The notes beneath the pieces are model-generated. The model ran no database searches and was not told the DNA's origin. It saw nothing but the letters and a program-made list of their open reading frames with translations. This document shows, piece after piece, positions 24,201 to 29,264 of a stretch of 64,000 nt of DNA (its first letter is position 1; the number at the start of each line of letters is the position of its first letter). The position numbers and the translations under genes were made by a program. This DNA is from Pedobacter sp. BAL39. GTDB taxonomy: Bacteria; Bacteroidota; Bacteroidia; Sphingobacteriales; Sphingobacteriaceae. The stretch is taken from assembly GCF_000170795.1 (NCBI RefSeq), contig NZ_ABCM01000008.1, positions 1 to 64,000 of the forward strand, read 5' to 3'.

Positions 24201-27200
24201 ATGGTCAATCCCATAGGCAATTCTCCTGAAAGGATGCTCCAGGTATAGGGAGCGGTTCCTCCGGCAGCCACCATCTGGATGTCAAGCTCGGCCCCTCTTG
24301 TGATCGTGCCCAGTGTCAAAGGAGTAATTTTTAGCGATGCTCCTCCCTGGTTTTCATAAGCCCCGTGATCGACAATACTGTTGTAAATCCTTGGGTTTCC
24401 ATCCAGGTCCTTGCTGGTACCGACCCCGCCGTTGTTACCTTTATCAATTGCCAATGACCCTGTTTTTAAGGTCAGGTCATCGTTCGCCGCATCTGTAAAC
24501 AATGGGTCGCCCACGAGAATTGCCGATCCTGTTGCGAAACCATCTTCAACGGTACTGTTGGCAACAGAAGTCACCAATGTGTTGAGCTGATCAGACTCAC
24601 CTGTACCCCGGGTATTTCCCCAGAAGATACTGTTGATCACATTTACGGTTCCCGCAGCCCGAAACAATCCACCACCACTATTCGCTGCTGTTCTCGCGAC
24701 ACTATTTCGGCTAAGGGTAGCATTATAGATATTAACAGTACCACCGGCAACATATATACCTCCGCCATAATAAGCCGCTGTTGACGTTACGGCGTTTCTG
24801 CTCAAAGCAATGTTGCTGAAGTTACCGGTACCATTCATATAGATACCACCTCCATGCTGCACAGCGATATTATTAATAAATAACCCGCGATCCAGATTTA
24901 ATGTTCCTGTGCTTGAAATACCAGCACCGTATTGCGTAGCCCGGTTGGAACGGAACGTGACCTCACTGAGGGTAGCCGTACTTGTATTCACGAAACCTCC
25001 ACCATACTGTGTGGCTTCATTATTTTCAAAGACGGCATTATTCAGGATGAAGTTCGTACCTGAGTTGAAAAGACCTCCACCAAAACCTGTCACACTGTTG
25101 TTCTCAAATACGGCATTGCTGACCGTAACATTGGCACTTAAATTATAGAATCCGGCACCCTGAATCGCCTGGTGGCCGCGGAAGGTCACGTTGTTCAGTT
25201 GTGCATTCGCCCCCCAATTATAAAAACCCGCTCCTTGTCTGGCAGAACCACTCAACACATTCCCTTCAAAAAGGACGTTGTCCAGTTTGATCGCTACTGC
25301 AGTATTGTACATCCCGCCACCGGCCACACTAGCCGCATTGTTCTTTACAATCAGATTTCTATAGTTTCCATTAACGGCTGCGACAAGGCTGTAAATGCCG
25401 GCTCCGTATATGCTTGGTGAAGTTGAGGGAATGTATCCTCCTGAAATGGTAAAACCATCTATTGCGGTCTCTACCGACATTGCAGTGGTACTGGACACCA
25501 CGTGCCTGTTGTATCCGGTACCATTCAGCTCAGTATTATTCAAGGTGAATTTTCCGTTAGAATCTGCCACCCGCTGACTTAAGAGTGTTTCTGTTCCGGC
25601 AAAGCCACCATACAGCTTCACCCCGGAAATCATGTTGAAAGTAGAATCGACATGCTGTACAGGACTGTATATTCCTTTGGCTACCCAGATTTCATCTCCA
25701 TCCTTAGCCATGCCCAGGGCCGACTGCAATCTGGTCAATCCATTCAGCCAGTCGGCACCATTATTGGCACCCGTAGCATTGGCCTTCACATGCCATCGAG
25801 CAGCACCTTCATTTACCTGCAGCGTATATTGCCTGGTAGCCATCGCACCATTTTGGGTGGCCTTGATGACAAAGGTATAAGTGCCTGCCTGCATCGGCAC
25901 TCCGCTAAGTGCTCCGGTTTGTCTATTGAAAATTATCCCCAGTGGCAATGTGCCAAAGGTATGCTCCCAGGTGATCGCACCTGCTCCCGTCGAAGTGCTC
26001 AACTGCTGAAGGTAACTTGTTCCCCTTCTTGCCAGCGTTAAGGTGGCAGGCAGTATAGACAAAGACCCGGCATTGGCGTTGACATTTTCATAAGCACCAA
26101 GATCGACGGTTGTATTGATGATCCTGGCATTGCCGGCAAAGTCATTTGCTGTAGATACATAAGTATTGCTACCTGCGTTAATGGCAACAGAGCCATTTTT
26201 CAGCCGCAGGTCATGCGTTAGGGCATTCTCAAATTCCGGGTTACCAATGATGGTATTTGAACCAATACCGTAATCATCCTGAATGAGGTTATTGGCAATA
26301 GTAGTGGTGGTACCTCCAATCTGATCCGGTACATCATTGCCTCGTCTATTTCCCCATAGAATGTTGTTGTATATGCCGAATGCAGCAGGTGCAGCATATA
26401 AACCCGCTCCCACGGTAGTCGTCCCCGCTAACACATAGCTAATGGTATTGTTACTGAACGTACTGTTGGTTACCGATCCCGAACCGTTAAAATACATCCC
26501 TCCTCCATATATGGCTGTAGCAGCAGTCGCGGCGGCAATGCTGTTTGTACTAAAGACACTATTATTAACCGCGATGGTACCCGTACCGTACAATCCGCCT
26601 CCATTTCCTAGGGCACTATTCCTGACAAAAGAGACGCGATTTAAGGTGATATTCCCAGATGTGAAAAGACCTCCGCCACTAGTGGCAGTATTCTCTTCGA
26701 AAACGACTTTGTTGAGCACCACGCTCGCTGCGTTATTCCACATACCGCCTCCGTTTACAGCCTGGTTTCCTTTAAACAAAACATCATTCAGCTCCAGACC
26801 GGTGCCGCTGTTATAAAGACCTCCACCATATCGGTTGGTTGTGGTGACCACATTGCCCTCAAAAGAAACATTGTTCAGCCTGATCCCTCCCGAATTGCTG
26901 TACATCCCGGCACCGTATACATTTGCAGTATTGTTCTTAATGATCAGGTTATTGTAGGTTCCGTTGGTGGCCAGGTTACTGATGTAAATACCCGCACCAT
27001 AAGCTTTCACCCCGCTGCCGGATGTTGCAGCACCCGCAGTAATGGTAAAACCATCCAGCGTAGATTCTGGCGTCAATGCTAGAATGCTGTTCACGACATG
27101 CACGTTCACATAGTTCCCGCTAAGGATAGATTCATTGGCGGTATATTTCCCTTTTGCATCTGATACACGCTGGCTTAGCTGTGTTTCTGTACCCGCAAAG

Positions 27201-29089
27201 CCTCCGTAAATTTTCACTCCAGATACCATGTTGAAAGTAGAGTCAATATGCTGAACGGGCGAATAGGTGCCTCTGGCTACCCAGATCTCGTCACCGCTTT
27301 TTGCCAGGTCTATTGCCGACTGTAACCTAAGGTATGCGTCAGTCCAGTTTGCGCCGCTATTGGTTCCTGCTGTAGCTGACGCCCATACATGGAGTCTTGC
27401 CGGAGCTGTATTGACATTCATGGTGTATTGTCTGCTCGTAGTCTGTCCAGCCTGAATTACCCTTATCACGAAAGTATATTCTCCAGTAATCATCGGAATG
27501 CCACTCAGTACTCCTGTTTGCGTATTCAGTTTTACTCCCGGAGGTAATGTTCCGTAACTAAGCTGATAGGTAGCAACTCCTGAACCTGATGTCGTCAATT
27601 GCAGCTGATAAGCAGTCCCACGCGCGACGTTGCCAATTGCGGATGGCTGGAGGATGATGGAGGCGGAAGCACCGGTAAGGTGTTCATAGGCACCAAGATC
27701 GACCAGTCCATTCACGACCCTGGTATTTCCAGCCACATCAGTGGTAGTCGCCACCTGCGCATTGTTTCCCGCATTAATAGCAATAGATCCGTTTTTCAGT
27801 CGCAGATCATTGGTTGATGCATTTTCAAATTCAGGATCTCCAATAATGGTGCTCTCAGACCCCAGGAACCCATCCTGAATCAGATTGTTATACAAACCGT
27901 ATTTTGGCGTAATATTCAGCTGGTCGGAAACCCCAGCCCCTCTTTTATTTCCCCAGAAAATACTATTGTAAATATTTGTATTTGTTACGGAAGTATAAAG
28001 ACCCGCGCCATAGGTGTTGTCATTATCAATACCATAAGCAATCGTATTGTTGCTGAAAGTACAATTGTAAATGTTTGCCGGACCGCCAGCAATATTTACT
28101 GCAGCGCCGAGGTGAGCTGTACCGGTTCCTGTAACGGAATTCTGACTAAAGACGGAATTCTGGAGCACGAAGCTAGCCCCAGAGCTGTAAATACCTCCCC
28201 CTCTTTGTCCGGCAACATTACCAATAAATGTCGCCCTGTTGATGATGAACCCTGCACCGGCATTGAATACTGCAGCTCCATTCGTGGTCACACTATGGTT
28301 TTCAAAGCTCAGATCCGTCAAAACCACATTGCTTACAGTACTGTTGTAGAACCCTCCTCCATTTACTGCTCCTGCATTATTCCTGAAGGTAATCTTCTCA
28401 AATGTAGCTGATGCTGCAGCATTATAAATTCCCGCTCCCACACCCAAACGCTGAAGGTTGTTATTTTCGATCAGCAGGTTTTTGAAAGTAGCAGATGGTC
28501 CCGCATTATAAATTGCACCTCCTGCTGCAGCAGCATTATTTTCTTTAATCCAAAGGTTTTGAAAAACCGCAGCGCCGCTGGTCACATAGATACCTGCGCC
28601 AATATAAGGACCTGAAATTGATGTTGAGGCAGCCGTTGCGCCCCTGGCGATGGTAAACCCGTCTAACAGCGTAGTATTATTATTCCCAGATGTCACCACG
28701 TGGTTATTGGTTCCCTGTCCGTCTAAAATTGTTTCATTAACGGTATAAAGTCCATTTGCAGCAACCATACGCTGGCTGAGTAAGGTCTCATTGCCCGCGA
28801 ATCCTCCGTAAATTTTCACACCTGTTTTAAGTGTAAATGTAGCTGCAGCTGTAGGCGTTGTTGTCAGGGTATAATAAGTTCCTTTAGCTACCCAGATCTC
28901 ATTACCGCTCACCGATTTAGTAATCGCTGCCGGGAGCGTAGGAAAGGCATTCTCCCAGGTTAAACCTGTGCCGGTACCTGTTGCAGCGGCATTAACATAA
29001 TATCGGGTCTGTGCTTTACTGTTGAGAGCAGATGAAAATAGAAAAAATAATAAAACACCAAGGATGCTATTAAGGGATATTCGCGTCAT
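5513..29089 (-). CDS. Giant modular secreted protein (7858 aa): beta-helix and Ig-like repeats
   Basis: A single uninterrupted frame. Signal peptide at residues 1-27 (ends KAQ). Residues 29-6143 form eleven tandem modules, each with an opening motif (AATG...NG..W..AF..LQ.AL..A..GDEIWVAKGTY), a right-handed beta-helix of FxxN/GGA[ILV]Y coils as in Chlamydia Pmp proteins, a choice-of-anchor-Q-like cap (DPLF.(D/N)A..D-L.LK.GS.AID.G) and a He_PIG-type Ig domain. Residues 6144-7450 hold fifteen Ig-like repeats (YGT...LP..V.VTY.DGS...W....Y.G...G.Y...G). Then come an MBG-like region (7451-7621), an InlB/Flg_new-like repeat (from 7622) and a fibronectin-III-like tail. No type 9 sorting domain, barrel or LPXTG is visible. 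The likely role is a surface adhesin or fibre; this is inference. It heads a three-gene operon. Confidence 0.9.
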   Translation of the reverse strand: MTRISLNSILGVLLFFLFSSALNSKAQTRYYVNAAATGTGTGLTWENAFPTLPAAITKSVSGNEIWVAKGTYYTLTTTPTAAATFTLKTGVKIYGGFAGNETLLSQRMVAANGLYTVNETILDGQGTNNHVVTSGNNNTTLLDGFTIARGATAASTSISGPYIGAGIYVTSGAAVFQNLWIKENNAAAAGGAIYNAGPSATFKNLLIENNNLQRLGVGAGIYNAAASATFEKITFRNNAGAVNGGGFYNSTVSNVVLTDLSFENHSVTTNGAAVFNAGAGFIINRATFIGNVAGQRGGGIYSSGASFVLQNSVFSQNSVTGTGTAHLGAAVNIAGGPANIYNCTFSNNTIAYGIDNDNTYGAGLYTSVTNTNIYNSIFWGNKRGAGVSDQLNITPKYGLYNNLIQDGFLGSESTIIGDPEFENASTNDLRLKNGSIAINAGNNAQVATTTDVAGNTRVVNGLVDLGAYEHLTGASASIILQPSAIGNVARGTAYQLQLTTSGSGVATYQLSYGTLPPGVKLNTQTGVLSGIPMITGEYTFVIRVIQAGQTTSRQYTMNVNTAPARLHVWASATAGTNSGANWTDAYLRLQSAIDLAKSGDEIWVARGTYSPVQHIDSTFNMVSGVKIYGGFAGTETQLSQRVSDAKGKYTANESILSGNYVNVHVVNSILALTPESTLDGFTITAGAATSGSGVKAYGAGIYISNLATNGTYNNLIIKNNTANVYGAGMYSNSGGIRLNNVSFEGNVVTTTNRYGGGLYNSGTGLELNDVLFKGNQAVNGGGMWNNAASVVLNKVVFEENTATSGGGLFTSGNITLNRVSFVRNSALGNGGGLYGTGTIAVNNSVFSTNSIAAATAATAIYGGGMYFNGSGSVTNSTFSNNTISYVLAGTTTVGAGLYAAPAAFGIYNNILWGNRRGNDVPDQIGGTTTTIANNLIQDDYGIGSNTIIGNPEFENALTHDLRLKNGSVAINAGSNTYVSTANDFAGNARIINTTVDLGAYENVNANAGSLSILPATLTLARRGTSYLQQLSTSTGAGAITWEHTFGTLPLGIIFNRQTGALSGVPMQAGTYTFVIKATQNGAMATRQYTLQVNEGAARWHVKANATGANNGADWLNGLTRLQSALGMAKDGDEIWVAKGIYSPVQHVDSTFNMISGVKLYGGFAGTETLLSQRVADSNGKFTLNNTELNGTGYNRHVVSSTTAMSVETAIDGFTISGGYIPSTSPSIYGAGIYSLVAAVNGNYRNLIVKNNAASVAGGGMYNTAVAIKLDNVLFEGNVLSGSARQGAGFYNWGANAQLNNVTFRGHQAIQGAGFYNLSANVTVSNAVFENNSVTGFGGGLFNSGTNFILNNAVFENNEATQYGGGFVNTSTATLSEVTFRSNRATQYGAGISSTGTLNLDRGLFINNIAVQHGGGIYMNGTGNFSNIALSRNAVTSTAAYYGGGIYVAGGTVNIYNATLSRNSVARTAANSGGGLFRAAGTVNVINSIFWGNTRGTGESDQLNTLVTSVANSTVEDGFATGSAILVGDPLFTDAANDDLTLKTGSLAIDKGNNGGVGTSKDLDGNPRIYNSIVDHGAYENQGGASLKITPLTLGTITRGAELDIQMVAAGGTAPYTWSILSGELPMGLTMTSAGRIQGRVMKSTAGGDTFVIAVGDGTLIGSKQYTIEALSGPVRFYVKKDATGKGTGITWADAFTDLQSALTYVVAGDEVWVAKGTYSTGTELTSTFTMKSGVKWYGGFAGTETELSARVADANNLYTANETILTGNNKSYHVVTNLEQSTNGTVIDGFSITGGRTATGSTAVTNSAGGIYNAAGEAIFRNLWVRNNNAYTHGAGIYNLGPATFDNIRIEKNIVVGGQAYGGGLYNRNAFVILRNLTFIENEAVYGGGMFNTISDVTAENLNFIRNKASTSGAGVYHNTGMLTLKRGTFDGNAVVGTGGGLSTTTGLTAEDLIFKNNTATVTGGGVMGSGPLTLNRVSFINNTSGQFGAGLYNNGASRIDNAMFSRNKVTTNNTSGYGAGMYNNGGASVLSNTTFSNNTTVITSAVNSGAGFYIRAGSAAIYNSIFWGNKKGAGVSDQIGGTVTIANSIVENGHTGGTNISIGNPLFTDAATDNLKIKGGSAAIDVGDNAASGTALDLASLPRVVNGTVDLGAYENQGGESLSILPATIPGAVRGTNVNVQLTATGGGTSLSWSISSGSLPAGLSLSAGGLLSGRVMYVGNYTFVVSVTDGEFAGTKQFNIVVTAGATNIYVSEGATTGRKDGSSWPNAFIDLQLALAQATAGDQIWVAKGNYSPGLLATSTFSMKENVKIYGGFAGTEETLAARDTSLVHNTNKSILDGSQGVASYHVVSSTSAVTSETILDGFTISGGRTLTTTSTNNPNVGELSPNYYGAGIYTSLGRPIFNNLIITGNIALYGGGAFVLSGVATFSNTKFITNGTIGNLGRGAGIYNHTGGITVDRVVFDGNAIAAGSNTYGGAIFNSGTATISNSSFKDNITAGTGYAYGGAMYTSSGAVVKVSNTTFSGNQALNGGAVYSNAGAPEFTDVTFRSNKSRAIGGAMIAAGSPVFERVYFIDNESVQHGGALQTTGAAKLNNVVFSRNRIVSVATAAAYGGAMYAGTTATLTNVTFSNNSISRTAAGGGALYRAGGTVNISNSIFWGNTRAEGVADQIQGAVTIDRSIVQNGIAAGTNIAIGNPLFEDATIDNLRLKGGSPAIDMGDNARVTGATDVDGKPRIFNDIVDMGAFENQGTASLVISPSSIQSYGRGAQIDIPFTVAAGGSNLVWSITSGLLPSGLGLDASGVLKGKPMESGTFTFVVGVTDGELIGRKQYTLVISPAAAQFFVNVAATGRNDGSSWEHGYTDLKVAISKAIAGDQIWVAKGSYSPGELATSWFTMKEGLKVYGGFAGTETTLNGRDMQLMHTSNQTILDGSRGVASRHVVFNNIALTNATVLDGFTISGGQGLAGSDSDNNRGAGIYNYATVKAVFSNLRLVNNKAERGAGIYNMGPATYDKVLFEGNEANTSGGGFFNLSTTVTMTEVTFRGNSARLSAGALFQSSGVVNIDRGSFIANTAGQQAGGMYNSSGTANLSNTIFSRNTVTTAGTGYYGGGMYVTAATNLNNVTFSENRIAFKHATAIGGAGLYRSAGVVTVNNGIFWGNKRGDDVPDQLSAAQKVNNSIIQGGYPTGINILIGDPLFTDAAQDNLQLKGGSPAVDAGDNSINTTTTDLAGNPRVTNDIIDIGAYESLGGNGLKILPATFPSSARGTAPNFQMTVTGGEGNYSWTLQSGVLPTGLVLTAEGLITGRPTVAGTFTFVISVTDGTLVGSKQFNAVITDGPSRLYVRQAATGNNNGSNWQNAFTDLQNALTQSKAGDEIWVAKGTYYTGPLASSYFTLKEGVKMYGGFAGTENLLTERNTTQVRTDNETILDGSQGTVSYHVVYNTAALTNATVLDGFSIQGGRAATNNTGASYFGGGIYNINGAAIFRQLWIKNNSAAYGGGLYHAGDAEYTDIIFSNNQAKGQNARGGAVYNQKGFKLSKGVFQNNTLESGGYTSYGAAMFNAGALTLNDVQFENNVLTTGQGGAIYSNSGAVIEINKAVFTANRATSGAAIYLANGTTTLTDVQFTGNTSTTIAGALYAAGTVNINRAAFIGNIALQSGAAIWSASALKIDNTIFSRNTVTSAAAYYGGAIYLNSGNALINNTSFSNNSIGYNKGTATLSYGGAFYRAGGTATINNSIFWGNKRGNDLPDQLNAGVTISTSIVQNNYTTGTDIKIGDPMFENAAADNLRLKGGSLAIDGGENNWQAYDKDLAGNPRVVNETIDLGAYEQDGNGRLMISPAAINAFPRGTGIDLQLLSSGTSLPVSWSLQTGKLPAGVTFSASGKLKGVPTIVGTYTFVIGATDGQLLGSKQYTITVQNGVSRLYVNTAATGDNNGSSWANAFTDVQPALELAGAGDEIWVAKGTYYTGALATSTFKLKEGVRMYGGFAGTEAALAERDMAALRTTNETLLDGSQGVASYHVVSNTLALSSATLLDGFSIRGGNATLVSGNNYQGAGIHNNLGAVQFSNLWIKENIGVYGAGVYNNGDAVFTDVIFSNNQAKGSSARGAAVYNLKNFKLTRGVFESNRIVETSNYTGYGAGIFTSGALDLTEVEFKDNSILNGQGGAIYSNSNALINIKKASFTSNKATTGGALFIASGKPVLEEVTFTENSATTTGGAIYASGVLVLNRASFLHNTAVQHGGAIWSNSNLKIDNSIFSRNEVSSAAAYYGGAIYISSNDVLINNTSFSKNNINYAKGTATLSYGGALYRSAGTVTIHNSILWGNTRMGTVADQLNTGVIVGNTIVQQDYAAGTDVKIGDPLFLDAAADNLQLQGGSLAIDAGENSWQAYDKDLAGKARVINGTIDLGAYENESTDRLLITPLTIAPITRGASLSMALSAAGSSLPLSWSLQAGKLPPGILLNADGRLTGVPNIIGIYTFVVGVTDGNLSGNRQYKVTVQNGTGRMYVHQAATGGNNGSDWTNAFNDLQPALELATAGDEIWVAKGTYYSGPLAASSFKLKEGVKIYGGFAGTENTLAERDTLKIRTDHETILDGSQGVASYHVVYNATALTSATVLDGFSIQGGGSAVNTSNNSINFYGGGIYNSLGTVVFRRLWIKNNLGVYGAGLYHSGDAIYQDIVFSNNRSTGYYARGAGVYNVKGFRLNKGVFENNRIIETSSYPGYGAAIFSTGAADLNDIIFENNTLTNGQGGTMYVNSGAVTNLSNATISGSKATTGGAFYFANGTASLNNVIIKDNISTGAGGAIYASGTLNIDRGTFLNNTSGQHGAAVWSNSTFKMSNTTFSRNRVNSTQAYYGGAVYVYSGTATLTNNTFSKNSIGYYKTGTINYGGALYRNAGTVNLNNSILWGNTRGEGMADQLNLNIKASNVLIGGGYAAGLNIVDADPAFVNADGDDLSLSGCSPAINTGDNNLAPAGTIDRPGNTRTKADLIDLGAIEYQADVITLNPAALPQAPRGEAFNQQLQGVGGTGSYTYKLISGKLPDGLSMGTSGLITGNPIVIGKYTFVINVTDGTLCGNRVYNMDIVPGTGTVRILVNQAATAGQNNGSTWENAYLDLQSALKVSLAGDQIWVAKGTYSPGALVTSYFTLKEGVKVYGGFAATESSLAERDSLKIRTDNETILNGNNNSRHVVYNYAALTAATLLDGFSITGGRSVPTGTSTGEAYIGAGIYNRAGAATFQHLWVKNNNSNTYGGGMYNGGPGKLDDIIFENNSTINPSGSYRYGGGLYNAGAATMSNLQFINNAAAYGAGLYQTTAAVTINNILFKDNKATYGGGLFSNSGKVTMNNSTFTGNTATLHGGAVYQSSSTLTMQGAVFSRNRVTGTAAYFGGALYQYTGTVTLVNVTMSNNSIAYVNATVNKYGGAIYRNAGTLNLHNSIVWGNQRGNGVVDELNLNIKPLNSLIRGGYAAGKVIVDKDPLFNLSNPDDLSLSDCSPAINMGDNALSAAISKDLAGQPRLKSEIVDMGAFENQNNRISVGPAVLPEGFRGVTYEHQLVSSGGSGSYTYAVSYGALPDGLLLSASGQLVGRPINAGIYTFNITASDGNLCGNRLYTFEVKLGTGNVRIYVNQAATSGMNNSASWEHAFLDLQKGISSAMAGDTIFVAKGTYSPGLKVSNYFTLKEGVKIYGGFAATEKGLSDRDSTAISTTNETILDGANRSYHVVFNRVALTNATVLDGFTISGGKTANANSTADVYNGGGIYNALGKVVFKNLWVKNNAAYYSGGGIFNSGLATFSNVILENNTVVQFGGGLYNNAAASFKGISFIGNKARQGAGMYHISAAVELKDVIFRNNAATANGGAIYNATNGKPTITGGLFIGNTSAQHGGAIYHYSGTVNLINTAFSRNRTTINGYFGGAYYHHTGTASILNSSFSNNSSAYINASTTTRYGGAIYRNTGAVNVGNSIFWGNTRGNGVADQINAGIIVSTTTIQNGYAAGTNILTKDPQFVNAAADDLSLVPCSPVINMGDNAQIAGTTTDIAGGERIKHSKIDLGAYEFQGLYLENAEQQLPDADQWTSYSHQIELSETGAYTYTLSQGLLPDGLSLSGTGLISGEPTVAGDYEFTLAVQGADVCGSLKLKIKVKPRVAYIVEVLKPYPVPVKKDTGTPFEALNLVTQVEVVMSDRSHALFPVTWQPGNYNGNVEGIYDLTGILTVPNADINRNNLTATAKVAVITPVYPYIIAVAPLPPVRVLSGTPFSEVLPLLPKQVQVTYDDGITKEMLNLTWDQGSYNTRVGVYRLYAALGITEEHANPAGFEANVDVYVQHNIISVQELVDITVDLNTPAASLPLPATVRVTYHDQTTGFLNVIWDRTPYVADKGAEYDLKGTLQLNDLVSNTGLLFAENKVIIRKNIVSVEGQYSASTPYDTDFDEVVLPQTVMVNFDDGTKDTVGVEWAKGSYNQLQSGNYTLSGTLLHNESIDNKNNIKAQLVLTVLAKPKNIVSIALLDTVKVAYGTLLSAIPQLKAPVQVTYDDGSTGMLDMTWDTEGYDPLVPELYSFDGEPVLIPGVVNKDAKTAEFNLQVGNKKVSTIQNPTAITVKYGTSTDDIAFPENVNVTYNDQSAGTEGVIWSSSTYNAQLPGVYEFKGTLVTGNDIDNPDSLSATVSVTVGPKPLEVVSVDTTAVQVPFGTSFIAAQALLPAQVKVTYDNGSSSMMNVIWEEGDYIDDVPGVYQMKGQLQLPEDILNPDDVEAELSVTVGKHLIDTYTSPDSIIVVFGTAPEAVTLPDALNAQFADGGKEDLGVVWDLSAYNGNLAGSYVLNGLFTLTDQVENPKPVNPQIVVTVMPREKLITALQADTIRTVYGTPLEDLQFPLISRATLDDGTFVDVSVQDTSFKSPLYNGDEAGTYLFEGTIIVPQGILNTNNLTPKVVVVVERKLIESISSLPGINVDYGTTFEALTLPEAVKVTYNDLSEALLPVTWTKGNYDGNTPGVYTLQGTMVVPDDADNPKALQPVITVTVAERMKVLLSIAADTLNVSYGTLRPDLSLPVTVTGVFDDGSTAMLNTGTWVNTDYDPETAGEYQFTAPVVMPQQTENPDSLGAQITVIVAQRYIVSVTDPLEVTVPYGTSFGSLMLPDTVLVTYNNNVHEALPVSWDGSNYNGLLAGSYILPGTLLGPPEENKDNKGSVIKVTVLPKLLVLDSVLVTTPLHFPFGTTLEQVLTQLGTQVDGRFNDGSTGKVAVDWESPVFNGNLPGSYMFTGILDMEGKAENPDDLSPKVEVIIDNRNVVSIETLADLIDVYGKPFSALDLPSTVVVTFDDQTTASLPVLWNEEDYHADLLTPQMLTGEIQLTDDLRNGGNLQPSIKVTLWKDLLSVAEIAPLTVPFGTTFAALGLPSSVEVTYNDGSKEQLNITWDQAAYAAAAIGELDLTGTLSLSANTFNTTTQQAEVKITIQKAAQVITFAPVANKNYGDEPFQLIASTTSGLPLIFELLEGKLDLNGNMATIEGAGDVIIKVSQAGDAYFAAATAQQTFKINKAMLTVSGDTLTKFVGKENPVFSYQMAGFKYEETETSVRAQAALQGEPAFSTTATLSSAAGNYPVTLSLGSLTADNYEFTFKPGMLTVKSLFHTITFETNGGTAVQSVQVEDGVKLPAVTTTKEGQLFYTWFSDQAMETVFNFDAAITESMTLYADWTMAPLPAEGALSMRTVADYMLGLNELTTAERAAPFSMALLNGKSHLAGKTAPFRLSDWYGYGPLKKALLATTAITAKNETAVTIAMTLIGNGGTALTASGICWSTEAQPTIADTRVNAVNAGDGQVVVEGLIAGVNYYVKAFAINQAGLSYGNELVFRIKEDGLVEMIKK
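6227..6739 (-). other. MBG-like region of the giant protein
   Basis: Residues 7451-7621. The pattern ITFAPVANKNYGDEPFQL, a middle part with FKINKAMLTV, then VGKENPVFSYQMAGF and a close in FKPGMLTV fits the MBG (mostly-beta, glycine-containing) family of bacterial surface proteins. Confidence 0.7.
6740..10660 (-). repeat. Fifteen Ig-like repeats (Big_4-type) in the giant protein
   Basis: Residues 6144-7450, 1307 residues in fifteen copies, about 87 residues each. The repeats share a start like VSV.......V.YGT, a core LP..V.VTY.DGS....V.W....Y and an end like P....NP..L.A.V.VTV. They have diverged widely, so DNA identity between copies is low. The pattern resembles the bacterial Ig-like group 4 family of surface proteins; these usually act as stalks. 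Confidence 0.8.
10661..12229 (-). repeat. Giant-protein module 11 (beta-helix + cap + Ig)
   Basis: Residues 5621-6143 (523 aa). It opens with RIYVNQAATSG and has the variant GDTIFVAKGTY in place of GDEIWVAKGTY. The cap has CSPVINMGDN and the Ig domain VCGSLKL, giving one cysteine in each. It is the last module before the Ig stalk. Confidence 0.85.
12230..13822 (-). repeat. Giant-protein module 10
   Basis: Residues 5090-5620 (531 aa), opening RILVNQAATAG. The cap carries CSPAINMGDN and the Ig domain LCGNRLY, again one cysteine in each. Confidence 0.85.
13823..15580 (-). repeat. Giant-protein module 9
   Basis: Residues 4504-5089 (586 aa), opening RMYVHQAATGG. Its helix part is close to modules 7 and 8, while its cap and Ig domain (CSPAINTGDN, LCGNRVY) are of the cysteine type seen in modules 10 and 11. 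It looks like the junction between the two subtypes. Confidence 0.85.
15581..17326 (-). repeat. Giant-protein module 8
   Basis: Residues 3922-4503 (582 aa). It has exactly the length of module 7 and shares WQAYDKDLAG in the cap. Its Ig domain reads LSGNRQY where modules 9 and 10 have LCGNR. Confidence 0.85.
17327..19072 (-). repeat. Giant-protein module 7
   Basis: Residues 3340-3921 (582 aa), opening RLYVRQAATGN. Equal in length to module 8 and very similar across the helix, which suggests a late tandem duplication. Confidence 0.85.
19073..20566 (-). repeat. Giant-protein module 6 (shortest)
   Basis: Residues 2842-3339 (498 aa), opening QFFVNVAATGR. It is about 25-95 residues shorter than the other modules, so it has fewer helix coils. 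Confidence 0.85.
20567..22342 (-). repeat. Giant-protein module 5 (longest)
   Basis: Residues 2250-2841 (592 aa), opening NIYVSEGATTG. It has the largest number of FxxN/GGA coils. Confidence 0.85.
22343..24067 (-). repeat. Giant-protein module 4
   Basis: Residues 1675-2249 (575 aa), opening RFYVKKDATGK. The cap reads DPLFTDAATDNLKIKGGSAAID. Confidence 0.85.
24068..25798 (-). repeat. Giant-protein module 3
   Basis: Residues 1098-1674 (577 aa), opening RWHVKANATGA. Like module 2 it has STFNM(V/I)SGVK after the opening motif, so modules 2 and 3 form a pair. Confidence 0.85.
25799..27397 (-). repeat. Giant-protein module 2
   Basis: Residues 565-1097 (533 aa), opening RLHVWASATAG. It shares SPVQHIDSTFNM with module 3 (SPVQHVDSTFNM). 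Confidence 0.85.
27398..29005 (-). repeat. Giant-protein module 1
   Basis: Residues 29-564 (536 aa), starting directly after the signal peptide with RYYVNAAATGT. The cap reads DPEFENASTNDLRLKNGS. Confidence 0.85.
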
Positions 29090-29242
29090 GTTTAAAAAAG
29101 GAAGTACTGCTGGAAAAATAGGGATGCGCTCTGATTACCGAAAAAAAAGCCACAGGTTTTCCAATAAGGTAAAAACAGATCGTTTTCACTTCATAGAGAC
29201 GAAGTAGAAGTCCATCATTCATTCAGGAATAGGGATTTTTTT

Positions 29243-29258
29243 GGTAAAAAAATTTACC
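29243..29258. promoter_or_regulatory. Palindrome at the predicted start of the giant-operon transcript
   Basis: GGTAAA-AAAA-TTTACC has perfect 6-bp arms. It starts 6 bp downstream of the -7 box, in the first bases of the predicted transcript. It could be an operator or a 5' hairpin; neither is shown. Confidence 0.4.
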
Positions 29259-29264
29259 GCACAG

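Noticed and set aside
5513..29089. CRISPR-like array
   Set aside because: The repeats are in-frame coding modules of ~1.5-1.8 kb, not short repeats with spacers.
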